DNA of 64,000 bases, taken from NCBI GenBank assembly GCA_963969345.1, contig OZ017769.1, positions 5,335,725 to 5,399,724 on the forward strand. The letters are read 5' to 3'. Made by a program: the position numbers and the translations under genes. A model generated the notes under the pieces. The model searched no databases and had not been told where the DNA came from. It was given only the letters and a program-made list of their open reading frames with translations. Of this stretch, positions 33,526 to 44,676 are shown one piece after another (the first letter of the stretch is position 1; the number at the start of each line of letters is the position of its first letter). This DNA comes from Turbatrix aceti. Lineage: Eukaryota > Nematoda > Chromadorea > Rhabditida > Panagrolaimidae.

Positions 33526-36500
33526 TCATTTGTCCTTCTTCGCCTTGGTGTTGTCCGTTCTGTCGACGATGGCAGACCCGTTTCCCGGGGAAGAAGGCGT
33601 CGCAGTGGTGATCGTAGTCGAGGCACGGGCTGACGGGGCAGGGGGCTCGTCGTAGTTGCTCTTGAGCTCGCGATACATCTTCTGCAAAAAAAGGGTCAAA
33701 TGATGTTCGTTCGCCGAACGGCGCGGAGGGATCAGAATCGCGCAAACAAACAAAACACTCACTAGCTCGCGATCAGACGGCACGCGTGAGAGAAAATCGA
33801 GGAGCTCGTTATTGTCTATGAAGTGGGGATTAAAGAGGCGCTTGCGGAACTTGTTGATGCCCCAGACCATGATGAGCCACCTCAGAGGCACGAGGTAGAG
33901 CACGGTTGCGGCGATGCAGAGCACCGTGATTGCCACGTAGCTGAGGTAGGGCACCGTAAAGTTGAATGTGTTCCGCACCCGCTCGAGGAGACAGGCAACA
34001 AAGTCGAGCTGAGTCTGGATGACCTGCAGCACCTCCTGCACGCCCTGGACGCGCTGCGTCAACGATGTAGACTTTTCGCCCTGCAAAAATGCGGCATTTC
34101 AGGGTGCGTTACGTCTTCGGCGAAAAAAAAAAGCACAGAGCAACCAAGCGTGAGAAAATCAGGCGCAGCACCGCAAAAAGCCACTCATGTCAGTCAACCG
34201 CAATCCAATCAAAAAAAACGTTACGTTAGCCTTGTTAGCTGCGACCTGAGAATTTCGACGATTGTTGGGGACTCCGGACTGGCTTCGTCTGGCGTGTGGT
34301 CGCTTCTGAAAGTCAGTCACAACACATGCACCACGCAAGAGAGGTTGCACGCCAGGGGTACAAACGCAAACGGGAGTGCAAAAAACAACAAAACACCCAT
34401 CAAACAAACGTGACACAAACTCACTTTGTCGTCCTCAAATTCGTCGTCGTCGAGTTCTAAGGACTGCTGCCGTTCCTCGACCGAAGCAATACGTCGAAAA
34501 CGGGTATCGAAGGATTCTGAGAGCCGGTAGTAAAAGTGAAAGCGCACGAAGAACAGCAGTATCACAATGGGGAGGTGGTGGATCTCGAAGAAATACACAG
34601 AAAAGACAAATACCTGAAAACCATTCAAAATGCTTATTTTGTATCTTTCAAGATTTTTAATTAAAAAAAAATTTTAGTTTTGGATTTTTCAGGTGTGCCA
34701 AGTATCGACTGCCGCACCTGTGCCCTCAAACCCCAAAATTAACACCCCCAAACCTCACCAAAAAGGCACAAATCGACCGAGGGTACGACTTCCAGCTGAG
34801 ACAGTCGCCGACAAAGTCGCTGATAGTCATGACGTATGCAAAAAAGTTTTTGAGTCTGTTGACTGCGTTCATCAGCACCGAAGGCTTGAATTTGGTGTCC
34901 TGGGCCACGAATTTCCGCTCCCGGGGTTTGAAAGTGCGCAGCGCGGCTTTTACAGGGTTCCAGAGCACGTCCATTTCGAGCAGGATCTTGCCCTTGGCCT
35001 GCTGCTCCAGTTTACGGTCCTTCAGGTGATACCATCTCCTTCCGCAGTTCCGGATCTTCATCAGCGGAATGCTGACTTTTCCGAGAAATTCAAACTTTTT
35101 GTTGGGGTCTTCATCGTAAACCGTGACCTCGAGGACTTCGTTGATGTCTTTGACAGCGCTGCAAAGAGCAAAAACTTGCATAAACGATTTTTTGAAAAAT
35201 CAAGAAAAAAACTCACAAAGTAAAAAGTTTGTTCCATTCGGGATTCAGGGTTTTGTACTCGGTGTGCGTCTGCAGACGGGCGTTCACAAGTTCCAGGACG
35301 CAGAAGGGATCGCTTTTGCCTCCGATGTCCGCCGAGGCAAGGCCCTCCGCGCGAAAGACCTTCACAGTCAGGTGACCGACGTCGTTGACATTGGTAAAAG
35401 CGTTTTTCATCGACTGAAAAATAAAAAATAAATCAAGCACGGATTTTTGTCGCCTTGAGAGTAAAAAAGTCGGATCCAGTGCAAGCAAACAACAAAAAAA
35501 CAAAAAAACAGTTGTTTGTTTTTTTTTGTTTTTGGAAAGCGTGTCTTGATCGAACGCTTTTGACGTTATCAGCCGATCGAAACATACATAAATCAATTGA
35601 TCCGACTGCCCAAAACATTTTTTATGATAATGAATGAGTGATACAAAAAAACGCGCTTATCTAACCCAAAAATACATTATTATACATTCCAGCAGCTTAT
35701 TTTTTATACTATTTGCTTCTTGGATGCAAAACAACAACATTTTATCATCTATCGCACAAAGTTGTTTTGCGCGTAGTCTAAGTTGGGCTCCGGTGAGACC
35801 AGTGACGAGCAACGCTCCAAAAGGAAAGGATTTTTTTCTTCCGAAACCAAATCACACAAAACGAGCAGTAAACACCCCTGTCAAATAACTTACGTATTTG
35901 TCGACGACATCGTTTCTGTTGCCGACGGAATCGTTGAGGTCCTCGACGGTTCCGGCGGATACAGAAGTCCCCGATATCGTGAGAAGCAGGAGAACAGACC
36001 CAGCATCGTTGTCCAGCGGATGCCAGCGCTCGTACGTTTTTTCGCGTTCGAGATTCTTGAGATTGATAGCACACCCTCCAATGTCTGAATTGGTGGCCTT
36101 GTCGCGGACCATGATGTCGAGTATCTGAGTGTTTTCGTCGTAAATGTGGAGGTCGTACTGCTCGGTCCACTGTGGATCGAGGGTCTTTACCGCCGTCTTG
36201 GATTTGCATTTCTCAGATCCCAGCTTGAATTTTACGTAGGGATCAAACAGCTGAGCGCCCTTTGCAGCGGGCCTGAGATTTGCCTCGACGAGGACGATAT
36301 TGACTGCAGAAAGCCAGACCGAGACGGTCTTCTGCGATTTTCGCACCTCCGTAATAACGCCCCTCGAAGCCCGGCTGAGAAAGTCTGCTTTCTGCGCATC
36401 TGTGAGCGGCGTGATCGTGAGCGTCAGCTGCACGTAGCCCATGCTCTCAGCGGATGCGTCGTCGCTCAGATCGAGCCTCAGATCATGCGGCCTGCAAAAT

Positions 36501-38356
36501 TATGCGTCACACCCGATAAAAGCCTCCGATGCAATAAACCAGCACAGAAAAAAAAACGCGCTAAGCGTCAAACGTATGCGTGTGACAAAAGTCTGTTTTC
36601 TGTGAAAAAAAACATACTCAAAAAGCTTCAAAGTGCTCATGTCGGTGGAAACGGAGCCCATGGAGTCGTCCATCATGAATCTATCGTAATCGTAAACCTC
36701 AAGTTTAAGCTCCGAAGTTGGATCGTCGATGATAAACGCAAATTCCTCGTCCCAGACGGGATTCAAACTGCGGTAGATCGTATTGGACTTGTACATGACG
36801 CGGTCCTTGTACTTGAATTTCACGTATGGGTCCGAGCTGCCTGAAATAACATTATTGGGGTCCAGCGCACAAAACCGTCAGACCTACCTGACGCGTCTTT
36901 GACCGCGAGGCCATGGGCTTCCCGTAGGCGAATCTTGAGGCGGAACACGGTGTACGGGTTGTCATCGCTGCCGTCTAGTGCTGTCTGAAAAATTGGGAGT
37001 TAATGAGGCTAAAAAAGCCCATATTACACTCCCGCCCCGCTCTGATTCTTGAAAAAAGACAAAAAGGAAGCAGGAACGCAAGACTTACAAAATTTTGGAT
37101 CATGGGACCGACCGGAGGTTTGCGGAAAGCGGGGAGCTTGAAATGCGACACGACTCCCCGAATCATGCTCGCCGCCAGCGAGCCAAGGAAGGGGCAGGGA
37201 AAATCACATGAAATAATAGATTCTAGATGAGAACAATAAAAGCAAAACACGCTGGCGAGAACGTGTAAGAAGACAACAGATGGAGTGATGACAGTCAGTC
37301 ACTTTATTCGATATGGGAGTCGTGTAGGTGTCAGCTGCCGACCCGCGGAATCAGGGAGGAACACGAAGCATTATGGAAATGATAGTCCCAATACGGCAGG
37401 GTTTATCGTTGTTCCAGCGGGAGAGGAGAACAACCTGGACCGGAAAACTCACCTGAATTACGTCGGTGCGGTTTGTGCGCTCGTAGACTGGCAAGCCGAC
37501 GGAGAGCTTCTTCGTCCTCAGCGACTTCTTTTTCATGCCTTTGCTGAAACAAACTCACGCCTTCAAAGAGTGGGACAAAACCGATACAACTCACCCAAAC
37601 TGCTGTCGCCAGGCATTCCACAGTCGTTGATAGAACGAGTCGGTAACGGTGGACGACGCCGGCGAAACAGTCGCTTGCTCCTGGCCTAAAAACCAAACTT
37701 CAGCGTTACAAAAACCGGCCACCAACGGAGTTTTCTGCAGCTGGGCGTCTGCTCCGAGACTACTTCGTCACTTCAGAAACCATCGACGCCGCACAAGACC
37801 CAAGATTTGTTATTTTCGCCCACTGAGTCATGCCGTGCATACACCCGGTGGCTGTTAGAAAGCACAAAGCAGAATTCAACGCACCATCGGTATTGGCGGT
37901 GGCTTCAGAAGTCCCGGCGACGGCGTCGCAGAGCCGACGAGCGGCGCCCTCCTCGTCGATGTCGTCGTCGCTGTCGACGGTACCGGCGGTGAGATCACAG
38001 GGCTCTGAATCGAGGGTCGGAAGTCGCGGCATGCAGCCGAACAAGCTGCCTCCTGAACGCAACGGAAAAGGTCAATCATGATTCATGCGCGCGCCCGTCC
38101 GCAGGCGCTTAAACTTAAAAGTTTGACACTCACCACCACCCCCACCGGGCCTGTTTCGGTGCGACGGACGGGGCGTTCCGCCCTCGCTGACGGTGTCCCG
38201 GTTAAACAGCTTCCTCCGTCGTCGGGAGTAGAACGAGGAAGTCTTGAGCGGCGTCGTCGGCAGCGATCCCGTTGCCGCATCCGGTTTCCGCCATGGCCTG
38301 ACCCGCAGCTTGAACTTCATTTTCCCAGCGCTAACATCTGTAATCCCAGAACTCAT
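33526..38356 (-). CDS. MCTP: MCTP: multiple C2 and transmembrane domain protein
   Basis: ER-anchored calcium sensor with three C2 domains that stabilises synaptic release and lipid contacts. About thirteen exons. The N-terminal part (from [12 protein letters not shown], or the inner MKFKLRV at 38320) is basic, then acidic. C2A (36983-36639) has [20 protein letters not shown] and [14 protein letters not shown]2B (36490-35893) has [19 protein letters not shown]2C (35414-34750) has [19 protein letters not shown] and [16 protein letters not shown]. Two membrane segments follow: [21 protein letters not shown], and the signature block [18 protein letters not shown] through [31 protein letters not shown], almost word for word MCTP. 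A second first exon starts at 37168 ([14 protein letters not shown]) and splices in phase 0 to the same C2A exon, so two N-termini are likely. A short Arg/Asn-rich exon (34309-34248) may be alternative. Confidence 0.9.
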
Positions 38357-40382
38357 GAGACCACGAAACGCGATAATATTAGACAAAGACTCGCCCGCCA
38401 TCGACACGTGCAAGTATATATTCCTGTTGACTTTTCGAACGTAAATAACTTCTTTTTTTTTCAAGTGTTAGTTAGACCGACAACGGCGCTGCCGAAACCG
38501 AATAATCTCGCTTTTTTTGAACAAACAGAAAAAAAGATGGAAAGTGAGAAGCTTATTTCCAGGCGGCTTTTGGCCTCTGTACATATACAGTATTCCCCTT
38601 CTGGGACCTGCGATAATTTTTATCACAAAGCAAGCAAAAAAATGCAAAAGCAACTGGTTTTTTGAACCCCGATAAATATTTATTATGGTTTCGGCCGAAC
38701 AAAAGCCAAAAGCAGTGTTCGGGCACTCCATAACACTTTACAACGCTCTAAAAAAAGGCTATTGTCAGAAGCGCCGTGTAAACCCGTCTGAGCCCTGCCT
38801 CGGCATCCGACAGGCTAGAATCCCATAAATCCGAGCAGCTTACCGCAGTCAAGCGGAAGAGGGACGGCTAATTGCAGCCTGGCGGAAGCAAGAAAGATAT
38901 TATCACCCTCTCAGCGCCGCAAAAGGGTAAACAAAGCGGCGCGGGAACAAAAAAACGACGGTGGTGCCAAAAAAAAACGAGAAAGAGATGCTCTGGCTTG
39001 GCTGCGTTCTGCGTCGCCGGGCACGGAAGAAGAACTTTTGCATTCCTCCGGGACGCTGCGCTCGTGTGACCTCCTCCTCCTCCTCTGTCCTGCCTGACAA
39101 AGGCGCAGGAGTCACCGGATTTGCCTCCACTCATCGCTGCCGCCCGCCGCGCCCCGCCGCCAGCAACTCGTTTTTTATCATCTTTGAATGACGCTCGACA
39201 AAAAATGCATGCATGACACACAGTCTGGTGTCAAACCAGGACAGGGCCATTCAATTCTGCCATTTTTCACTCACTCTCATTCCAGACTTCAATTCTCGAA
39301 CACATGTAAGCAATGGCTTTTTTTTACGCTTCTGCCCCAAACATCGTCGTTTTCCCACATTGATTGCTCGGCTCGGCTTGGCGCTGCGTTTGATTTAGAG
39401 GCCTTTCGCTGACGGCAGGACGTACTAATTAGCGAGTTGCCCTCCCGGCGACGATGGCGAACGAGTAAGCGGCTGTAGAGAGCTGCTCAGATGTCGTTGT
39501 CGTATACGCGCTCTCCTGTCAGATGTCTTTCATCCGCTACTGAAAATGAAAAAAAAAATTGATTACAAACTTGCCAAATGCCACAGCAACTAAAAAGAGA
39601 ACCATGCTTGAAATTTACGAGGCCCCTTAATTTTTTTTGCAACTTACAACGGCATAAAAAAGTTTATTTTTGGAATATGGCATCTGCTTTCGCACGTTTG
39701 TGTCTGGGATTGTATCTTCTGATTGTGGTTAATGGATTTCCCAAGTCAGCAGTCGCATTCCAGGAAGAGGTGCGTCGGGGAGCATCCGATATCCACGTCC
39801 GGGCCGTTCATTTGCCCCAAACCCGGATTTGGATTTAGATTCGAATTCGAAATTTTCTGGAAATCAGACCCAAAACCCGAAATTATGGTATCCGGTTAAA
39901 AAATCATAAACTGGAAAATAACTTCCTAAAAAGTTACAATTCCTGCGATTTTGGCTCCAAAAATTTGGCAAATTATGAGGTGACAATTTTTAAATTGTCA
40001 AAACGTCTGCGAAAAAAAATTTCGAAAAAAAAATTTTTTTTCCGATTTTTTTGTTTATTTTTAATTTTTAGGAAAAAAATAGAAAATTGCTCAAATAATT
40101 TACAATTGTTTTTTTCATTATTTATACGAGCAATTTTCGGGTATGCGGATCAAAACTTCAAAACATTTTATATCCGACCCAAAACCCGAAATATACAAAT
40201 AGAAAATCCCTCGACCTCAAAAAAAAACCAGAATACATTTATTCCATGGAAAACGCATCGCAGCGACGCTAACTGCGTCCAAGTAGAGGCAAAACGACAC
40301 GAATCCATCTGACAAGGCTCATAATGATACAAATTAGTCTCCCGCATAATTCATTGGCGTACGTACGCGTGTCCGATGAACG
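38357..40382. other. Intergenic, repeat-bearing
   Basis: Promoter side of MCTP and 3' flank of the kelch gene. At 39677-39769 one signal-peptide-like exon (MASAFARLCLGLYLLIVVNG) ends at a donor AG|GTGCGT, with no matching exon after it. 39780-40215 is a degenerate repeat. Confidence 0.5.
39780..40215. repeat. Degenerate (ACCCGAAA/CCCGGATT) AT-rich repeat
   Basis: Words such as GACCCAAAACCCGAAAT occur at both ends (39868 and about 40172), with CCCGGATTTGGATTTAGATT near the left edge and homopolymer-rich sequence between. Possibly a decayed mobile element; no inverted ends were proven. Confidence 0.4.
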
Positions 40383-42089
40383 CTAACCCGCTTGAGCATT
40401 CACGTCGGCAAAGTGACTCATCAGCTTGCGAACAAAGTCGTAGGCGGAGCGCAAGTCTGAGTCCTCGAAGGTGATTCCCCCCTTGTACAGCTGGGCATAG
40501 TACTGCGAACAGATCATCTTGAGGCTCGGTGGCTGCGCGAGGAAGGATTGCATGAGGTTGGTGCGACCGATGGAATTCGCGTTCGCTCTGTGACCGCCGA
40601 ACACGTAGATTCTGCCTTCCTGAAATTTCAAATTCCATGGTAAATGAAAAAAACAGTGAAAGACAGTGCAAAACAAACCTGGTCAACATCGGCGCCGTTG
40701 AAGGCGGTCTGGAAGTGCAGCCTCATGTGGTGCTTGGTCCAAGAGTAGTTTTCGAGGTTGAACACCCAGATGTCGTCCAGGAGCAAGCGACCGTCCGGCT
40801 GGGCCTGAAAGTAGTCATCCTTAAATACGCGTGTGACTTGTTCCAGAGTTTTTGTCGTTCGAGCCGAGCATTTTTCGAATGCCCGGCTCAAATGACCATT
40901 TTCTCGTTCCGATAATAACTTACCCTCCCTCCGAGGAGGTAAACCTTCTGTCCGGCACGAACCAGTGAAAAACAATCTCGATCGGGTGGTTTTCCATGCT
41001 CAGGATCCGGAATAGCCTGAATTACGTGAAATTGGTTCGTTTTCAGGTCAAAAGTCGTGATTTCAGACACCGAATGAAGAGCGTCCGAATTTCCGCCTCC
41101 GAAGAAGAGCAGCTTGTCGTCGTAGAGCACGCCTTCGTGCCTGTACCGCCCCGAAACCATATCTGCGGGACTCTAAATCAAATAAAACCTTCAACCTATA
41201 AAAAATATAAAATCCAGAAACTCACAGAAATACGCTGCCATTTGACGTGCTTCTGACTGTCGACGACCGAAATATCGCCCCTATAGACGTGTGAAAAATA
41301 CTCGCGTCCATCGGTGCCGCCCATGAGGTAGACGCAGTTGTTTTGTTCGTCCGGAATAAGCACAGCGCCGTAGCAGCCCGGCAGCGATTCTCCCGATGAC
41401 TGCAGCGGGAAAATTGTGTATGAATCCGACTTATCGCGATGTAAAAAGGTGAGTTGACACAATTTGTCGCCGTTCCGCGTGCCAAATGGAAAACCGGTGC
41501 CGCCAAACGTCAGAATTCCCCATTTTCGTGTGACAACCCCTGAAAAACCCAAATTTCTTTCTTTCCGCTCTTTTTCATTTTTGGGCGTCAACAAAAAAAA
41601 CAACTCACAGGCATAAGAAACAGGAGTCATGTGATAAACTTCCTGGAGCAACGGAATCTTCTTCCACGTGTTGTTGAGGAGGCAGAAGCGCCAGACATAC
41701 GTCGAGAGACGAAATTCCTGATCCTGGGAGCGCTGGAAGAGTCCTCCATAGACGTACGCGTAGCCGCCGATGATTGCAAGTCTATGGCCACTCATCTGGG
41801 GCGGACAACAGTGACATATCGGCTCGCCACCCGACTCATTCGGGTGAGGCCGCTCGATGCGGGGCATGTTCTTATACACGTCCATATACACCTGAAAAAT
41901 AGATTCCATCAGAACCCGGATAAAATTCAAAAACATGAAAAGCGCGAAAAGTGGAAAATATTATACAAATATATTTATAAATATTATCGATCGACTTACT
42001 GAACAAACAGCCTTTCCCGTTGAAACATACAATCGATGTTTCCGACCGACACAGGTGGATCCAGGCTGGTAGGCCCCTGGATGACTCAT
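40383..42089 (-). CDS. Kelch-repeat protein, KLHDC10-like
   Basis: Predicted beta-propeller substrate receptor for a cullin-2 ligase; KLHDC10 recognises C-terminal degrons and regulates PP5/ASK1. Six exons (42089-42000, 41891-41609, 41539-41226, 41172-40924, 40804-40679, 40619-40383) join in frame to give 432 residues. Kelch blades are visible as GHRLAIIGGYAYVYGG, WGILTFGGTGFPFG, NNCVYLMGGTDGREYFSHVY, DDKLLFFGGG, GQKVYLLGGR with DDIWVFNLENYSW, and EGRIYVFGGHRAN. The C-terminal helical part (SLKMICSQYYAQLYKGGITFED) corresponds to the KLHDC10 tail that carries the box for elongin/cullin binding. The ATG at 42089 is the first in frame after a stop. It is followed at once on the same strand by a membrane-protein ORF further upstream. 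Confidence 0.85.
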
Positions 42090-42305
42090 CTACGTTCACA
42101 AACAAGCAAAAACCGCAGTCCGCGGTTTATAAACACTCGCAGCGAACAGCAGTTGGCCGCAGTTCCAGCAAAAATCGAAAGATAAGAAACCACGTTGCGA
42201 CAAACGCCAATCCAGACAAAAAATCGCTGTGCTCGTTTTTTGATAGTTCATTGCTCGAAAAAGTGATGAACCCGAGACAAAACCCCGAATCAAGGCGTAA
42301 TCAAA

Positions 42306-42887
42306 TCAGTCGGCTGGAAACCGGTTTGAAAAAAAACGGGAAATATCATAGAAGCCCGCGTGTTCCAGAAGTTCCTTCTCGCACGCTGGCTGCTCAAAAC
42401 AGCACCGCGGAGCATTAAGATCGATAATAAAAAATAATAAAATGCCCACATCCCTGACTATATCCAGATCATTATCATCATACACACACGCATGTTCGCG
42501 AACCAGCGAGAAACAACAATAACCGTGAAATCGGTCACCAGTCCGTTCACAGCGTGAATAAGAAAAAAATATAATAAAACTTACAGTTCCACCCAGCGCA
42601 GAAGTCAGACAGATGACGCCTTCATCAATGCGTCGTCGGCTAAAGCGATGCGACGTCGGAAGCATTGCAGTGAGCAATTTGAGGGGATTTCGAACGCGCA
42701 TTTGCATGCCTGCGGTGACGGCGCCGGCAGCCAGGTGGTACAGGTGAGGGAAGAGGACTTCCGCATAGAGGATGATCCAGGAGAGCCAGAGCAGACAGTA
42801 GAAAACCAATTTATGGTAGACGTAGGGGAGGAAAAAGACGAGACGCCGCATCGTCACATCCAGAGAGTGGTTGCGGATGATCGGCAT
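42306..42887 (-). CDS. Hydrophobic ORF, possible membrane protein, boundaries uncertain
   Basis: The ATG at 42887 opens a frame of 193 residues, the first half with one or two strong hydrophobic helices (LVFFLPYVYHKLVFYCLLWLSWIILYAEVLF). After GVICLTSALGGT a good donor (GTAAGTTTTAT, at about 42584) could end the exon; an acceptor TTTCCAG near 42325 would then add only a few codons. The remainder of the long frame looks like read-through. Family not recognised, and coding status moderate. It may be a real small multi-pass protein or the first exon of a longer one. It lies upstream of and in line with the kelch gene. Confidence 0.4.
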   Translation of the reverse strand: MPIIRNHSLDVTMRRLVFFLPYVYHKLVFYCLLWLSWIILYAEVLFPHLYHLAAGAVTAGMQMRVRNPLKLLTAMLPTSHRFSRRRIDEGVICLTSALGGTVSFIIFFSYSRCERTGDRFHGYCCFSLVREHACVYDDNDLDIVRDVGILLFFIIDLNAPRCCFEQPACEKELLEHAGFYDISRFFSNRFPAD

Positions 42888-44226
42888 TTGTACGTCGATG
42901 AGAACGCCAACACCGTTGCTGCTGCAGGTCGTCGCATCCAGCGATTTTTATTTTTGTCGCTGCCGCCGTCGATGTTGTAAGAATACAATTTTTCTGATAT
43001 GCATACACACACACAGACAAAAACACTCTCTCCAGTAGATTCAAATGAAAAATCACAGCCGGTCACATACACAAATAGTGTGTGCTGGGGTGCGCAAGAA
43101 GCGAGGCGGGCGATCGACGACGACCTGACGCCACCGTCACCGGCGTGGGTCACGTTCCAGCGCACGCGCGTGCATGGGTGGCGAGGTTGGTTGTGGAAGC
43201 TGAGCCCCTACCGCGCATCGCAGGAGAGACCGGGAAGTACGTAGATACATAAATACAAATCGCTCGAGTCAATAGGGCAAAAAAAACAACCTAACAACCC
43301 GCCCGGAAGACAGAAAAAAAGACAAAATCGACCAAAGTGGCACGCCGAAAAATCCAGACTGAAGTTGACGACTTGACGTCACCTCGCCCGCCAGCCGGCA
43401 AACAAACGAGATGAATGATTCGTCAATCTCCCACAGAGAAAAGACGGCAGACGTCTGTTTGTTTCACCACGAAAATACGGAGTAAACAGGGCCGGACAGA
43501 AACGAAAAACACGCTATTATAACTCTTACCAACCACGCGGCCGCGGCCGCCTCAAGACATTGGAAAGATCGACCACGCCACTCCACACGGCGAACATGTG
43601 TTGGACCGAGACTGAAACAATAAATAACACACACTGCATTTTCGTGGCGAAAGCATACTACGTACACTACGCAGAGCCAGCGGGCAACAACGTGGTGCAC
43701 CACTCCGGGCTCGCGCTGCATGCATGCAGCCATTCGACTTGCAGAAAGAGTGTTTTGGTTCCTAAGGTTCGTCAAAGAGAGTTTCAAATACTAATCACCC
43801 CGCGAGTGCATTTCGTGGTTAATTTCTGGGAATGCCTCAAACAAAAAAAAACAAACAAAAATAACGCGGCTGTAAACCCGTTTTTTTTGTACAAGTACCG
43901 CGCAGGATCTGTTCTTTAGTCCCTTGGTCGCACGCAATTCGCTGATCCCGTCTTCGAGAAGACCGAAACACAGTCATCACGTCCGGTGATGTCTGACAAA
44001 AACAACCTTCACCTACGCGAGACAAATTCAACTCACACACATCCAAATTTAGGCACATACGTCTGATTGATCAATGTTTAAGTATAAAACGACAGATCCA
44101 AATGATAACTGCAAGGTGCATCCAAAAAAGTTTAAAAACTCATTTTTATTAGTCAGAAGAAAAACGAAACAATCTAAAAGTCAGGAACTCGGATAAAAAG
44201 CGAGAATCATTCGCCGGAGAAAGTTT
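42888..44226. other. Intergenic
   Basis: No supported gene. Contains a (CA)n-like tract (43000-43020), a GCGGCCGCGGCCGC palindrome at about 43539-43552, and TGCATGCATGCA at 43718-43729. Confidence 0.55.
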
Positions 44227-44415
44227 TTAGGCCCAGAGCAGTTGCATGAACGACAGCGGAACTCTCTCGCCGTTGAACTCCGTGCCGCGCCGGTAGCCGA
44301 GGTAGACGATGGTGGGAAGAGCGCCGTACTGGAGGAACAAGCGGAGTGCTTCGGCGGAGAAGCTGGCAGCACGGTGGAGGCTGGTGTACTCCGACGCGGG
44401 CTCGATTGAAACCAT
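44227..44415 (-). CDS. TOMM7: TOM7, mitochondrial outer-membrane import subunit
   Basis: Single-exon gene of 62 residues. TOM7 is a tail-anchored small subunit that modulates assembly of the TOM import channel and PINK1 retention. The family signature is obvious: RLFLQYGALPTIVYLGYRRG (animals have GxIPxVIYLGFKRG), then a short C-terminus ending SFMQLLWA, which matches SLLWG of human TOM7. The hydrophilic N-terminus is cytosolic and the hydrophobic centre spans the outer membrane. The ATG is 16 bases 3' of a CATTTCAG acceptor, again suggesting a spliced leader. It is divergent from malonyl-CoA decarboxylase with about 260 bases between start codons, so the two mitochondrial genes may share a promoter region. 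Confidence 0.92.
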   Translation of the reverse strand: MVSIEPASEYTSLHRAASFSAEALRLFLQYGALPTIVYLGYRRGTEFNGERVPLSFMQLLWA

Positions 44416-44676
44416 ATCTGCTGTGGACTGACTGAAATGTAAACTGTCAAATGGGTAAAAACAAATATAGCACGCAATATCAATCGATAACGGCAGAAAA
44501 ACAAAAGTCTAATCAGAAACTCCCAAGTTTTGTGTGAAATAAAATAGAACCCTTCACGAACAAAGAAAAAAATTCGTTGCGGGAGTTAACAATTGTTGTT
44601 ATCGCACTTTTCAACACAAAAGATCGGAGTGAGTGGATTTGTGCCACTCTTTGTCTGACTGTTTTCATACTTTTCG

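Noticed and set aside
39677..39769. Signal-peptide-like exon MASAFARLCLGLYLLIVVNG
   Set aside because: Followed by repeat sequence with no acceptable continuing exon; may be a truncated gene, not callable.
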